In this document: positions 1 to 8,695 of the stretch, piece by piece
Numbering within the stretch: position 1 is the stretch's first letter
How the letters are laid out: every line of letters starts with the position of its first letter
Made by a program: the position numbers and the translations under genes
Assembly (NCBI RefSeq): GCF_900019265.1
Contig: NZ_CYGX02000072.1
Coordinates: forward strand, 16,958-80,957
Direction of reading: 5' to 3'
Length of the DNA: 64,000 bases
Origin: Paraburkholderia ribeironis
GTDB taxonomy: Bacteria; Pseudomonadota; Gammaproteobacteria; Burkholderiales; Burkholderiaceae
The notes under the pieces: model-generated
The model's input: the letters and a program-made list of their open reading frames with translations, nothing else
What the model was told of the DNA's origin: nothing
The model's database searches: none

Positions 1-1
1 G

Positions 2-544
2 CGCGGCGAACTCGATCTCGCGCTGATGACACCCGAATCCACGCCGCAACAGTTGCATACGCAGCGGCTGTTCGACGAGCATTACATCTGCGCGCTGCGC
101 GACGATCATCCGGATGCGGCACGCGGACGTATGACGCTCGAGCGCTTCTGCTCGCTCGATCACGCGCTGGTCTCGTGGTCGGGCGACCTCTTCACCGGCG
201 TGACCGACGCGGCGCTCGCGCGGCTCGGGCGGCAGCGGCGCGTCGCGTTGTCGGTCGCGAGCTTTCTCGTGCTGCCGGAAATCCTGCGGACGAGCGACCT
301 GCTCGCGGTCGTCCCGCGCCGCCTGATTCGGGAGAGCGAAGGCCTGGCGCTGCTCGCGCCGCCACTCGAGATTCCCGGCTTCACCAAGATGGCGGTGTGG
401 CACGAGCGCACCGATAGGGATCCGGCGCATCGGTGGGTGCGTGAGCTACTGTTCGAGACCTGCGCGGAGCGCGCGGCGGATCACCGCAAGCCGGCGAAAC
501 CGGCGCGCAGTCGCAAACACGCAACTGTTAGCGCGAAGGCGTAA
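2..544 (+). CDS. LysR-family transcriptional regulator, C-terminal part (cut by window edge)
   Basis: The reading frame is already open at base 2 and runs to the stop at 542-544, so the DNA-binding N-terminus lies outside the window. The visible ~180 residues resemble the periplasmic-binding-like effector domain of LysR regulators: an opening GELDLALM strand, a mid-domain DALARLGRQRRVALSVASF segment, and the VVPRRLI strand that lines the effector cleft in this family. The tail after residue ~150 is basic and low-complexity (HRKPAKPARSRKH) and is probably disordered. The effector cannot be told from this sequence. The next gene (SRPBCC protein) is on the same strand 188 bases on, with operator-like half-sites between them. 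Confidence 0.85.
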   Translation, partial: RGELDLALMTPESTPQQLHTQRLFDEHYICALRDDHPDAARGRMTLERFCSLDHALVSWSGDLFTGVTDAALARLGRQRRVALSVASFLVLPEILRTSDLLAVVPRRLIRESEGLALLAPPLEIPGFTKMAVWHERTDRDPAHRWVRELLFETCAERAADHRKPAKPARSRKHATVSAKA

Positions 545-590
545 GTTGCCCTCCTGCAGCACGGCACCGGCCTGCCGATCCTGATATTTT

Positions 591-640
591 TTCATGTGAT
601 GACAGATATCACAAATAACGATTGGATTTATATGTGATAT
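591..640. promoter_or_regulatory. AT-rich intergenic block with three TGTGAT half-sites
   Basis: TGTGAT occurs at 595-600, its reverse complement ATCACA at 608-613, and TGTGAT again at 633-638, within the only AT-rich stretch between the LysR gene and the SRPBCC gene. The first two face each other as TGTGA-N9-TCACA. That spacing is wrong for a classical CRP/FNR site (N6 or N4), so a LysR-type or other dimeric operator is as likely. Function is inferred from position only. Confidence 0.3.
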
Positions 641-732
641 GCGCCGATGATTCGCTTGTCGACAGCACCGACCGCCCGCGCCGCAGCGGTCATCCCTGTC
701 AACTTCGCTGAATCTGGATGAGGATCTCACTC

Positions 733-1251
733 ATGAACGCCATCGTATGGCCCGAGCAATTCACGCCGGGTATCACCGACAACTACGTGTCCAATGAAGT
801 CATCGTCGCCGGTCTGAGCGCAGCCGACGTGTGGCCCTGCCTGAACGACACCACCCTGTGGCCGACCTACTACAGCAACGCCAGGGACATCGAGTTCCGC
901 GACGGCTCCGGCCCGTTGCTGCGCGCCGGCGCGCGCTTTCGCTTCACCACGTTCGGTTTCCCGGTCGAAGCGGAAGTCACCGAGTATGAACCGCCCGCCC
1001 ACGGCAAGCCTGCGCGCGTCGCATGGCATGGCTGGGTCGAAGGCACGCAAGCAACGCGGCTCGACGTCCATCATGCGTGGTTGTTCGAAGACCTGCCGGG
1101 CGAGCGCGTGCGCATTCTCACGCAGGAAACGCAAAACGGCCGGCCCGCGAAGGAGCTCGCGCAGACCAAACCCAACCCGATGCTGAACGCGCATCAGGAA
1201 TGGATCGACGGGCTGCGCGACACGGCGCTTGCGCGCAGCAAACGCGCTTAG
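733..1251 (+). CDS. SRPBCC (polyketide cyclase/START-like) family protein
   Basis: A 172-residue protein with the look of the SRPBCC fold: an N-terminal segment with LSAADVWPCLNDTTLWPTYY (helix after the first strand), then amphipathic strands ending in a C-terminal helix (MLNAHQEWIDGLRDTAL). The family binds small hydrophobic ligands or acts as cyclases; no substrate can be named. I prefer ATG 733 to ATG 718 because GAGGA at 720-724 sits 8 bases before it. It is the first gene after the LysR regulator, which may control it. Confidence 0.75.
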   Translation: MNAIVWPEQFTPGITDNYVSNEVIVAGLSAADVWPCLNDTTLWPTYYSNARDIEFRDGSGPLLRAGARFRFTTFGFPVEAEVTEYEPPAHGKPARVAWHGWVEGTQATRLDVHHAWLFEDLPGERVRILTQETQNGRPAKELAQTKPNPMLNAHQEWIDGLRDTALARSKRA

Positions 1252-1308
1252 CGCTTAGCCCCTCCCGCTACCCACCCTACCTATCCACCCCCTTTTCGAC
1301 GTGCTATT

Positions 1309-1325
1309 ATGAGAATAATTCTCAT
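1309..1325. promoter_or_regulatory. Fur box upstream of the ECF sigma gene
   Basis: ATGAGAATAATTCTCAT is an 8-1-8 perfect palindrome matching the core of the ferric-uptake-regulator operator. It sits 45 bases before the start of the FecI-type sigma gene, where Fur would block transcription when iron is plentiful. The downstream FecI/FecR/TonB-receptor set makes iron control very likely. Confidence 0.9.
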
Positions 1326-1369
1326 TTACAAAAACACCGGATCGATCCATCCGGTGTCCTCGGCAGGTC

Positions 1370-1882
1370 ATGGCGGCAAACAATCCGACGCTGCATCACG
1401 AAATGCGCACGCTCTACAGCGATCATCACGGCTGGCTTCACGCGTGGCTGCGCAAGAAGCTCGGCTGCGCGCATCGCGCCGCTGACCTCGCGCACGACAC
1501 GTTCGTGCGCCTGCTCGCCCGCGATGAACCGCTCAGCGTCGACGAACCGCGCGCTTTCCTGACGACAGTCGCGCAACGCGTGATGGCCAATCACTGGCGC
1601 CGCGAGCAGATCGAGCGCGCCTACCTCGACGCACTGGCGCTCGTGCCCGAGCAGTTTGCGCCGTCGCCGGAAGAACGTGCGTTGCTTCTGGAAGCGCTGT
1701 ACGAGATCGACAGTCTGCTGGAGAGTCTGCCGATCGCCGTCAAGCGCGCATTTCTGCTCGCGCAACTCGATGGTTTGAGCCACGCCGAAATCGCCGCGCG
1801 ACTGAAGATCTCGATCTCCACCGTGAAGCGCCATCTGGTGCGCGCTGGCGCGCAGTGTTTCTTCGCGTTGAATGCCGCGTGA
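1370..1882 (+). CDS. ECF RNA polymerase sigma factor, FecI type
   Basis: This 170-residue protein has only sigma regions 2 and 4. Region 2 covers residues ~15-75 (LAHDTFVRLLAR, then the promoter-melting segment up to NHWRREQIE). Region 4 is at ~110-165 with the helix-turn-helix LSHAEIAARLKISISTVKRH. Length and layout match iron-starvation sigma factors, which direct polymerase to siderophore receptor promoters after signal from an outer-membrane receptor via FecR. A Fur box lies 45 bases upstream and the fecR-like gene follows after 3 bases, so the two are co-transcribed and probably translationally coupled. Confidence 0.93.
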   Translation: MAANNPTLHHEMRTLYSDHHGWLHAWLRKKLGCAHRAADLAHDTFVRLLARDEPLSVDEPRAFLTTVAQRVMANHWRREQIERAYLDALALVPEQFAPSPEERALLLEALYEIDSLLESLPIAVKRAFLLAQLDGLSHAEIAARLKISISTVKRHLVRAGAQCFFALNAA

Positions 1883-1885
1883 CGG

Positions 1886-2893
1886 ATGCCGCATATGAAC
1901 AACGCTGACCCGAGACCCGACGTTGCGCAGCATGTCGCGCTGCGCGCGGTTCAATGGTGGATGGAACTGCAATCCGGCAAGGACACACGCGCACAGCAGT
2001 TTGCACTGGCGCGCTGGCGCGCCGAGCATCCCGATCATGAACTCGCGTGGCGGCATATCTGCAACGTCAGCGGGCGCTTTCGCCGCCTCGCCGACGCCAC
2101 CGGCGACGCGCAGGGCGCGGCCGCCGCACGCTCCGCTCTGACGCGCGCCGGTTCGGCGCGACGGCGCGCTAGCGTCAAAGCGCTGGCGACCCTGCTGTTC
2201 GCCGGCGGTGCAAGCTGGATGGCGAGCGAACACGTGCCGTGGCGCACGTGGAATGCCGACCTGCGCACCGCGCTCGGCGAACGCCGCAGCGTCACGCTCG
2301 CGGATGGCTCGCGCGTGACGCTGAACACCGGCAGCGCAATCGATATCCGCTTTAGCGACGGTGAACGCCGCGTGCGTCTGATCGAAGGCGAAATCATGAT
2401 TGCGACCGCGCATCGCGACGGCGAGCGCCGGCCCTTCATCGTGCAAACCGCGCAAGGCAGCTTGCGGCCGTTGGGTACGCGCTTCACAGTCAGACAGCAA
2501 AGCGGGCTATGCCGTCTCGACGTCTTCGAAGGCGCCGTGCAGATCAGGCCGCTCGACTCGCCCGCGCTCGAATCGGTCGTGCGTGCCGGACAACGCGCCC
2601 GTTTCACGCGCGACCAAATCAGCGAGCTGGAGACGATCAGCGAGCACGACGCGGCATGGACAGACGGTCTGATCGTCGCCAGCGGCATGCCGCTCGGCGA
2701 TTTCATCGACGAACTCGCGCGCTATCGCGCGGGGCATCTGAGTTGCGATCCCGCGGTGGCCGGGTTGCGTCTGTCGGGCACTTACCCACTCGCCGATACG
2801 GACCGCGTACTCGATACGGTGGCGAGAACCTTGCCGGTCGAGATCGTGTTCATCACCCGCTATTGGGCCACCGTGCGCGCGGCGCGCTCGTAA
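1886..2893 (+). CDS. FecR-family anti-sigma regulator
   Basis: A 335-residue inner-membrane signal relay. The N-terminus (~1-70, with RWRAEHPDHELAWRHI) is the cytosolic sigma-binding domain usual in FecR. A single hydrophobic segment at ~98-112 (VKALATLLFAGGASWMA) is the membrane anchor. The periplasmic part includes the FecR domain (residues ~130-225, with RRSVTLADGSRVTLNTGSA and IVQTAQGSLRPLGTRF). It receives the receptor's N-terminal signalling domain and releases or activates the sigma factor. It starts 3 bases after the sigma gene; a second in-frame ATG at 1895 is an alternative start. Confidence 0.92.
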   Translation: MPHMNNADPRPDVAQHVALRAVQWWMELQSGKDTRAQQFALARWRAEHPDHELAWRHICNVSGRFRRLADATGDAQGAAAARSALTRAGSARRRASVKALATLLFAGGASWMASEHVPWRTWNADLRTALGERRSVTLADGSRVTLNTGSAIDIRFSDGERRVRLIEGEIMIATAHRDGERRPFIVQTAQGSLRPLGTRFTVRQQSGLCRLDVFEGAVQIRPLDSPALESVVRAGQRARFTRDQISELETISEHDAAWTDGLIVASGMPLGDFIDELARYRAGHLSCDPAVAGLRLSGTYPLADTDRVLDTVARTLPVEIVFITRYWATVRAARS

Positions 2894-3022
2894 AAAACCG
2901 GTCTGCGTTTCTGAACTGCACCCCACGTCGAAAAAAAATCACCCGTTGTGAGCTGTTTTCGAATCTCGCGTGACAAGGGAGATGAAAGCAACACGTCATC
3001 TATCTTCCTGCGAGCTTTGAAC

Positions 3023-5536
3023 ATGGGACAGTATCGAAAGACCGGCGCCGGCCGCGGCGTTTTGCGCGGCCGGCCGGCGGGACACTTCGCGCGGCATATC
3101 GCAACGGCCGCGCTGATCTCGACGGGGCTGCCGTTCAACACGGCGCTCGCCGCTGAACCCTCGGCCGCTACCCGCACCGCCGCCGAAGCCCCGGCGCGCA
3201 AGCGTTACGACATTGCGGCCGGTCCGCTCGAAGGCGTGCTCAACAGCTTCGGCCGCGAAGCCGGGCTGCTGCTGTCGTTCCCGCCGGCGCTGACGGCCGG
3301 GCGCAGCAGCGCGGGCCTGCACGGCGAGTACGACGTGCAACAGGCGCTCGACCATCTTCTGCTGGGAAGCGGACTCGCCGCGCAGCAGCAGTCCAACGGC
3401 GGCTACACGCTCGTTGAACAGACGACGCCCATTGCCGACAACAAGACCGACGACAACACCAGCGGCACCACGCTGCCCGTCGTCGCCGTGACCTCGCGCA
3501 TCGTCAAAGCCGGCAGCTATCGCCCGCCCGCAGAAGCAGTCGTGATGCGCTCGGACACGCCGATACTCGACATCGCGCAAGCCGTCAACATAGTGCCGGC
3601 GCAGGTGCTGCGCGACCAGCGTCCGCGCAATCTGGACGATGCGCTCGCGAACGTGAGCGGCATCGTCCAGGGCAATACGCTGGCCGGCACGCAAGACACG
3701 CTGCTCAAGCGCGGTTTCGGCGGCAATCGCGACGGCTCGATCATGCACAACGGCATGCCGCTCGTGCAGGGCCGCGGCCTGAACGCGGCCGCCGACAGCG
3801 TCGAGGTGCTCAAGGGCCCCACCTCGCTGCTGTACGGGATCATGGACCCGGGCGGCGTCGTCAACGTGGTGAGCAAGCAGCCTTTGCTCACGCCTTATCA
3901 CGCGATCTCCGTGCTCGGCTCGACGTATGGGCACGGCCGCAACGGCGCGGGCGCGACGCTCGACACGACCGGCCCGATCGGCCCGATCGGCGATTCGGGC
4001 CTCGCGTACCGGCTGGTGGTCGATCGGACCGACGAGCAGTACTGGCGCAATTTCGGCGAGCATCGTGAGACGCTGGTCGCGCCGTCGCTCGCCTGGTATG
4101 GGCGCGACACGCAGGTGGTCGCGTCGTACGAGTACCGCAATTTCCTCTATCCGTTCGACCGTGGCACCGCGCTCGATCCGAAGACCAATGAGCCGCTCGC
4201 GATTCCGAGCCGCCGGCGTCTGGACGAACCCTTCAACGAGATGGACGGCGAATCGCATCTCGCGCAGTTGAGCGTCGATCATCAGATCAACCCCGACTGG
4301 AAGGCTCACTTCGGCTACAGCTACAACCGCGAAACCTACGACGCGAACCAGTTGCGCGTGCAGGGCATCAACAGCACGACGGGCGCCGTGTCGCGCAGCA
4401 ACGACGCGACCCACGGCGCGCTGGGCACGGACAGCTACGCGATCGCGTATGTGGACGGCCATTTCGACGTGGCCGGTTTGCGCAACGATCTGCAAGTCGG
4501 CGTCGACAGTGAATACCGCCGCATCTATCGCCGGGACCTGCTGCGCCAGGCCACCAGGTATCCGTTCAACTTTTTCAATCCGGTCTATGGCCTGGAGAGT
4601 CCGTCGAGCACGGTGTCCGCGAGCGACAGCGATCAGACCGACACGCTGCACGAGCGCTCGCTGTTCTTCCAGGACAGCCTGCATCTGACTGACAAGTGGA
4701 TACTGATCGGCGGCGCGCGCTTTCTGAGCTACAACCAGATCGCGGGCAAAGGCCGCCCGTTTGTTGCCAATACCGACATCAACGGCAGCAAATGGCTGCC
4801 GCGCGCAGGTGTCGTGTACAAGTGGACCGAAACGGTGTCGCTGTACGGCAGCTACACGCAGTCGCTCAAGCCGACCTCGACCATCGCGCCGCTATCGAGC
4901 GGCGTGGTGATCGATTCGTCGGTGCAGCCTGAGCAGGCCACTTCGTGGGAACTCGGCGCGAAGATGGCGATGCCGGGCGGCCTGAGCGCCACGCTCGCGC
5001 TCTTCAACATCGACAAGAAGAACGTGCTGGTGCAGCAGTACAACGACACCACCAGGCAGACCGACTGGCGCACCGCCGGCCGGGCGCGTTCGCGCGGCGT
5101 GGAGCTCGACGTGGCGGGCCAGATCGGCCAGCGCTGGAGCGTGATCGCGAGCTATGCATATATCGACGCAAAGACCACCGAAGACCCGCTCTACGCCGGC
5201 AACCGGCTGTGGAATGCGCCGCAGAACACGGCGTCGTTCGCGGCAGTGTATGACTTCGGCGCGATTCTCGGCGGCGACCAGTTGCGCGTCGGCGCCGGCG
5301 TGCATCACGTCGGCGCGCGGCCGGGTGATTCGGCGAACAGCTTCACGCTGCCGTCGTACACGGTCGCCGATGCGTTCGCCACCTATGACACGAAACTCGG
5401 CAACCGTCATCTGTCTTTCCAGCTCAACGTGAAGAACCTGTTCAACAAGACTTACTACCCGTCGAGCGTGAACAAGTATTTCGTCTCGGTGGGCGATGCG
5501 CGTCAGGTGTCGCTGCTATCCACGCTCGAGTTCTGA
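3023..5536 (+). CDS. TonB-dependent siderophore receptor with N-terminal signalling (STN) domain
   Basis: An outer-membrane ferric-siderophore transporter of 837 residues from ATG 3023. A signal peptide ends near ALAAEPS (residue ~45). Then come a STN domain (~65-120, YDIAAGPLEGVLNSFGREAG), which talks to FecR, the plug (~170-290, with LDDALANVSGIVQG and VEVLKGPTSLLYG), and a 22-strand barrel ending in the C-terminal Phe (STLEF). A longer frame opens at GTG 2948, but only ATG 3023 places the signal peptide at the N-terminus. It lies 129 bases after the fecR-like gene, so the three genes form a surface-signalling iron uptake unit. The siderophore cannot be named; the FpvA/FoxA/Fiu-like family is broad. 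Confidence 0.94.
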   Translation: MGQYRKTGAGRGVLRGRPAGHFARHIATAALISTGLPFNTALAAEPSAATRTAAEAPARKRYDIAAGPLEGVLNSFGREAGLLLSFPPALTAGRSSAGLHGEYDVQQALDHLLLGSGLAAQQQSNGGYTLVEQTTPIADNKTDDNTSGTTLPVVAVTSRIVKAGSYRPPAEAVVMRSDTPILDIAQAVNIVPAQVLRDQRPRNLDDALANVSGIVQGNTLAGTQDTLLKRGFGGNRDGSIMHNGMPLVQGRGLNAAADSVEVLKGPTSLLYGIMDPGGVVNVVSKQPLLTPYHAISVLGSTYGHGRNGAGATLDTTGPIGPIGDSGLAYRLVVDRTDEQYWRNFGEHRETLVAPSLAWYGRDTQVVASYEYRNFLYPFDRGTALDPKTNEPLAIPSRRRLDEPFNEMDGESHLAQLSVDHQINPDWKAHFGYSYNRETYDANQLRVQGINSTTGAVSRSNDATHGALGTDSYAIAYVDGHFDVAGLRNDLQVGVDSEYRRIYRRDLLRQATRYPFNFFNPVYGLESPSSTVSASDSDQTDTLHERSLFFQDSLHLTDKWILIGGARFLSYNQIAGKGRPFVANTDINGSKWLPRAGVVYKWTETVSLYGSYTQSLKPTSTIAPLSSGVVIDSSVQPEQATSWELGAKMAMPGGLSATLALFNIDKKNVLVQQYNDTTRQTDWRTAGRARSRGVELDVAGQIGQRWSVIASYAYIDAKTTEDPLYAGNRLWNAPQNTASFAAVYDFGAILGGDQLRVGAGVHHVGARPGDSANSFTLPSYTVADAFATYDTKLGNRHLSFQLNVKNLFNKTYYPSSVNKYFVSVGDARQVSLLSTLEF

Positions 5537-5540
5537 GCGC

Positions 5541-5644
5541 CGCGCAGTTCGCACGAGACACGCGCATTCGACCGAATCGATCAATCTGCCAGCGCGCAGT
5601 TCGCACGAGCCACGCGCATTCGACTGAATCCACCAATCCGCAAG
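5541..5644. repeat. 52-bp tandem repeat, two copies
   Basis: Two adjacent 52-base units (5541-5592 and 5593-5644) differ at only about six positions. They fill the gap just after the receptor stop codon and end 15 bases before the next ORF. This looks like a local tandem duplication; neither copy shows a clear coding signal or terminator. Confidence 0.85.
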
Positions 5645-5659
5645 AAAACAGGAATCGCC

Positions 5660-6010
5660 ATGAAGCCAACGCATCGCCGCACTGGCAATGACCTCGCCCC
5701 CACGCCCACGCGCCGGACCTTTCTCGCCCCGGCGGCAAGCGCCGGCGCGTGGCTGGCGCTCGCGCCGGCCGCCGCACGAGCGGCGTTGAACGCACCGCAT
5801 GGCGACGCGAAAAAAGGCAGCAAAGAAGTCGTGCTGGTCGTGCAGACGAACGGCCCGCACCTCGCGATCGATCAGATGATCGCCGCGCATCTCGGCGCAC
5901 GTGGCTATCGCGTGCGGATGCTGGGCGAGGCGTCGCCGCCGGATGCGGCAAGCGACGCCGAGCGGATCGACAAACGCGGTTCGACAAACGCGAACTGCTT
6001 GACCGCTTAG
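5660..6010 (+). pseudogene. Short Tat-signal ORF, probably the truncated front of a larger exported protein
   Basis: This ORF has a good ribosome site (CAGGA before ATG 5660) and a twin-arginine-like signal (TRRTFLAP followed by an Ala-rich hydrophobic stretch, residues ~18-42). After that comes one beta-alpha-beta start typical of Rossmann-like or amidotransferase-like folds (KEVVLVVQTN, then DQMIAAHLGARGYRVRML). It then stops at residue 116, too short for such a domain. The break coincides with a 14-bp direct duplication (5967-5980 and 5981-5994, 12 of 14 bases alike), which shifts the frame. Removing one copy joins the frame to one that stays open into mreB. I take it as a broken gene, though a genuine small secreted protein is possible. 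Confidence 0.5.
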
Positions 6011-6180
6011 TCGTCGCGCACGAGTGCGCATGCGCCGGGAACGCAACGACCGGTATCGCCACCGGACCCGAAACTGTTATTCTTCCCTCTCTTCCGATCA
6101 TCATCCGGTCGCCTGCCGCCATCGCGGCGGCACTCCCAGGCGGCGCTCGCGCGCCCCATCTACGAGAGGCAGGAATTTGC

Positions 6181-7224
6181 ATGTTCGGCTTTCTGCGTGG
6201 CTATTTTTCAAACGACCTGGCTATCGACCTCGGCACGTCGAACACGCTGATTTACATGCGTGGCAAGGGCATCGTGCTCGACGAACCATCGGTGGTCTCG
6301 ATTCGCCAGGAAGGCGGTCCGAACGGCAAGAAAATCATTCTGGCCGTCGGTAAGGAAGCAAAACAGATGCTCGGCAAAGTGCCGGGCAACATCGAAGCGA
6401 TTCGCCCGATGAAAGACGGCGTGATCGCCGACTTCAACATCACCCAGCAGATGATCAAGCGCTTCATCCAGATGGCGCACGAGTCGCGTATGTTCGCGCC
6501 GTCGCCGCGCATCGTCATCTGCGTGCCGTGCGGTTCGACCCAGGTGGAGCGGCGCGCGATCAAGGAGGCCGCGCATAGCGCGGGCGCCTCGCAGGTCTAT
6601 CTGATCGAGGAGCCGATGGCTGCCGCGACCGGCGCGGGACTGCCGGTGTCGGAGGCAACCGGTTCGATGGTGGTCGACATCGGCGGCGGCACCACGGAAG
6701 TCGGCGTGATCTCGCTTGGCGGCATCGTCTACAAGGGTTCGGTGCGCGTGGGCGGCGACAAGTTCGACGACGCCATCGTCAACTACATCCGCCGCAACTA
6801 CGGGATGCTGATCGGTGAACAGACCGCTGAAGCGATCAAGAAGGAAATCGGCTCCGCGTTTCCAGGCTCCGAAGTCAAGGAGATGGAAGTCAAAGGCCGC
6901 AACATGTCGGAAGGTATTCCGCGCAGCTTCACGGTGTCCAGCAACGAAATCCTCGAAGCGCTGACCGATCCGCTCAATCAGATCGTCTCGTCGGTGAAGA
7001 TCGCGCTCGAACAGACGCCGCCGGAACTGGGCGCCGACATCGCCGAGCGCGGCATCACGCTGGCGGGCGGCGGTGCGCTGCTGCGCGATCTCGACCGGTT
7101 GCTGGCCGAAGAAACCGGCCTGCCGGTGTTGGTCGCCGAAGCGCCGTTGACCTGCGTGGTGCGTGGCTCGGGCATGGCGCTCGAGCGCATCGAAAAGTTC
7201 GGCGGGGCGTTTTCGTACGATTGA
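6181..7224 (+). CDS. mreB: MreB rod-shape determining actin homologue (orphan copy)
   Basis: At 347 residues this is the normal MreB length. It forms membrane-bound filaments that guide the elongasome. It shows the actin-fold nucleotide motifs: phosphate-1 loop IDLGTSNT (residues ~15-22), phosphate-2 loop VVDIGGGTTEVG (~164-175), adenosine motif LAGGGALLRDLDR near ~297, and the amphipathic membrane tip MFGFLRGYFSNDL at the N-terminus. ATG 6181 follows GAGAGGCAGG; the frame is open far upstream, but that part has no MreB similarity. The next gene is a flavoprotein dehydrogenase, not mreC/mreD, so this is likely a second, stand-alone copy. Confidence 0.95.
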   Translation: MFGFLRGYFSNDLAIDLGTSNTLIYMRGKGIVLDEPSVVSIRQEGGPNGKKIILAVGKEAKQMLGKVPGNIEAIRPMKDGVIADFNITQQMIKRFIQMAHESRMFAPSPRIVICVPCGSTQVERRAIKEAAHSAGASQVYLIEEPMAAATGAGLPVSEATGSMVVDIGGGTTEVGVISLGGIVYKGSVRVGGDKFDDAIVNYIRRNYGMLIGEQTAEAIKKEIGSAFPGSEVKEMEVKGRNMSEGIPRSFTVSSNEILEALTDPLNQIVSSVKIALEQTPPELGADIAERGITLAGGGALLRDLDRLLAEETGLPVLVAEAPLTCVVRGSGMALERIEKFGGAFSYD

Positions 7225-7360
7225 GCGAACCGCGTCGCGTGCAACCAGGCCCATTGCACTTGCGGTGCTAAGAATCGGCGAAATACTTGGTTGTTCACCG
7301 TCGCGCTCGTCCCGTACCGTTCTCCGATTGCGCCTTCGCGCGCCTCACTTCGGAGAACCC

Positions 7361-8617
7361 ATGTCAGCACCCGAATCGCAGCACAACCCGGCGGGTCCGA
7401 TCGCCGACGCCGCCCAACTGTTCGGCGACGACCCGCTGACCCGCCGCTTCGCGCCAATCTTCGCGCGTATCGCCGAAGGCGCGGTGCAACGCGAGCGACA
7501 TCGCGAACTCGCGTATGCGCCGGTGGAGTGGCTGCGCGAAGCGGGCTATACGCGGCTGCGTGTACCGCAACAGTATGGCGGCGAAGGCGTCTCGCTGACG
7601 CAATTCTTCGTGCTGGTCACGCGGCTTGGCGAAGCGGATTCGAATCTGCCGCAAATCCTGCGCGTACACGGCGGCTTTATCGAATCGCTGCTGGAAAACA
7701 GCGATGAACCGCTGCGCGAGCGCTGGCTCACGCGCGTCGCCCGAGGTCAGATCGTCGGCGGCGCAATCTCCGAGCGCACCGGCGTGACCAGCAACAGCGT
7801 GCGTCTCACGCAGACCGATGACGGCTGGTACCTCGACGGCGAGAAGTACTATACGACCGGCACGCTCTACGCCGACTGGGTCGACGTCACCGCGCACGAT
7901 GGCCAGAGCGACGTACGCGTGCTCGTCAAGGCCGACACGCCGGGGCTCGCCCGCATCGACGATTGGGACGGCTTCGGCCAGCGCCTGACCGGTAGCGGCA
8001 CCGCGCGTTTCGAGCGCGTGCAGGTGCCGCCCGACCATCTGTACCGCCGCTATCACGCATGCGAGCCGCGCCGCAATACCCTGCTGACCTTGTACTACCA
8101 GGCGTTGCACGTCGCGAACCTCGCGGGTATCAGTCGTGCGGCGCTGCGCGACGCGGTGGCTTTCACACGCGCCAAAACGAGAACCTTCGGTGTCCCAGGC
8201 GAATCGAGTCCGCGCGACAATCCGCTGGTGCACCGCGTCGTGGGCCGCCTCGCCAGTCTCGCCTATTCGGCGCAGAGCATCAGCGCATCGCTCGCCCGGG
8301 CGATCGATGAAGTGAGCGTCGCGCGCCGCGAAGGCCGGACCGACGAGCAGACCTACATCCGCCTCGACATCCAGACGTTTCAGGCGCAGCAGATCGTGAT
8401 CGAGCAGACCTTGCAGGCGGCCACGCTGCTATTCGAAGTGGGCGGCGCGTCGGCCACCAGCGAGACGCGCCGCTTCGACCGCTACTGGCGCAATGCGCGG
8501 GTGCTCGCGTCGCACAATCCGGCGATCATTCGCGAGGCCGCGATCGGCGACTTCTATCTGAACGGCAAAGCGCATAACGAACGGTTCGGGATCGCGCGGG
8601 AGGAGTTGGCGGCCTGA
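7361..8617 (+). CDS. Acyl-CoA dehydrogenase-fold flavoprotein (SfnB/DszC-like monooxygenase group)
   Basis: 418 residues with the acyl-CoA dehydrogenase fold: an all-alpha N-terminal domain (~25-130, LRVPQQYGGEGVSLTQF), a central beta domain (~135-245, with GGAISERTGVTSNSV and GEKYYTTGTLYADW), and a C-terminal helical bundle. The central domain lacks the usual catalytic-Glu context of fatty-acid enzymes. The C-terminal FEVGGASATSETRRFDRYWRN resembles SfnB/DszC-type flavin monooxygenases, which act on organosulfur compounds using FMNH2. The substrate is therefore uncertain; a role in alternative sulfur use is inference. ATG 7361 follows GGAGAACCC. Confidence 0.85.
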   Translation: MSAPESQHNPAGPIADAAQLFGDDPLTRRFAPIFARIAEGAVQRERHRELAYAPVEWLREAGYTRLRVPQQYGGEGVSLTQFFVLVTRLGEADSNLPQILRVHGGFIESLLENSDEPLRERWLTRVARGQIVGGAISERTGVTSNSVRLTQTDDGWYLDGEKYYTTGTLYADWVDVTAHDGQSDVRVLVKADTPGLARIDDWDGFGQRLTGSGTARFERVQVPPDHLYRRYHACEPRRNTLLTLYYQALHVANLAGISRAALRDAVAFTRAKTRTFGVPGESSPRDNPLVHRVVGRLASLAYSAQSISASLARAIDEVSVARREGRTDEQTYIRLDIQTFQAQQIVIEQTLQAATLLFEVGGASATSETRRFDRYWRNARVLASHNPAIIREAAIGDFYLNGKAHNERFGIAREELAA

Positions 8618-8695
8618 ATCATGTGGCACAGTATCGTCAGACGCATGCGAGCGGCTTGACCCAGGCTGCGCCACCCAACCGCCCTGACGAACAAC

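Noticed and set aside
595..613. CRP/FNR-like site TGTGA-N9-TCACA
   Set aside because: Spacing does not fit CRP (N6) or FNR (N4); kept only as a low-confidence half-site cluster.
2996..4684. 562-codon open frame antisense to the TonB receptor gene
   Set aside because: Typical high-GC shadow frame; Arg/Ala/Val-rich with no domain, while the opposite strand is a clear receptor.
5749..6180. Upstream in-frame extension of mreB
   Set aside because: MreB similarity and the ribosome site begin at 6181; upstream residues are random.
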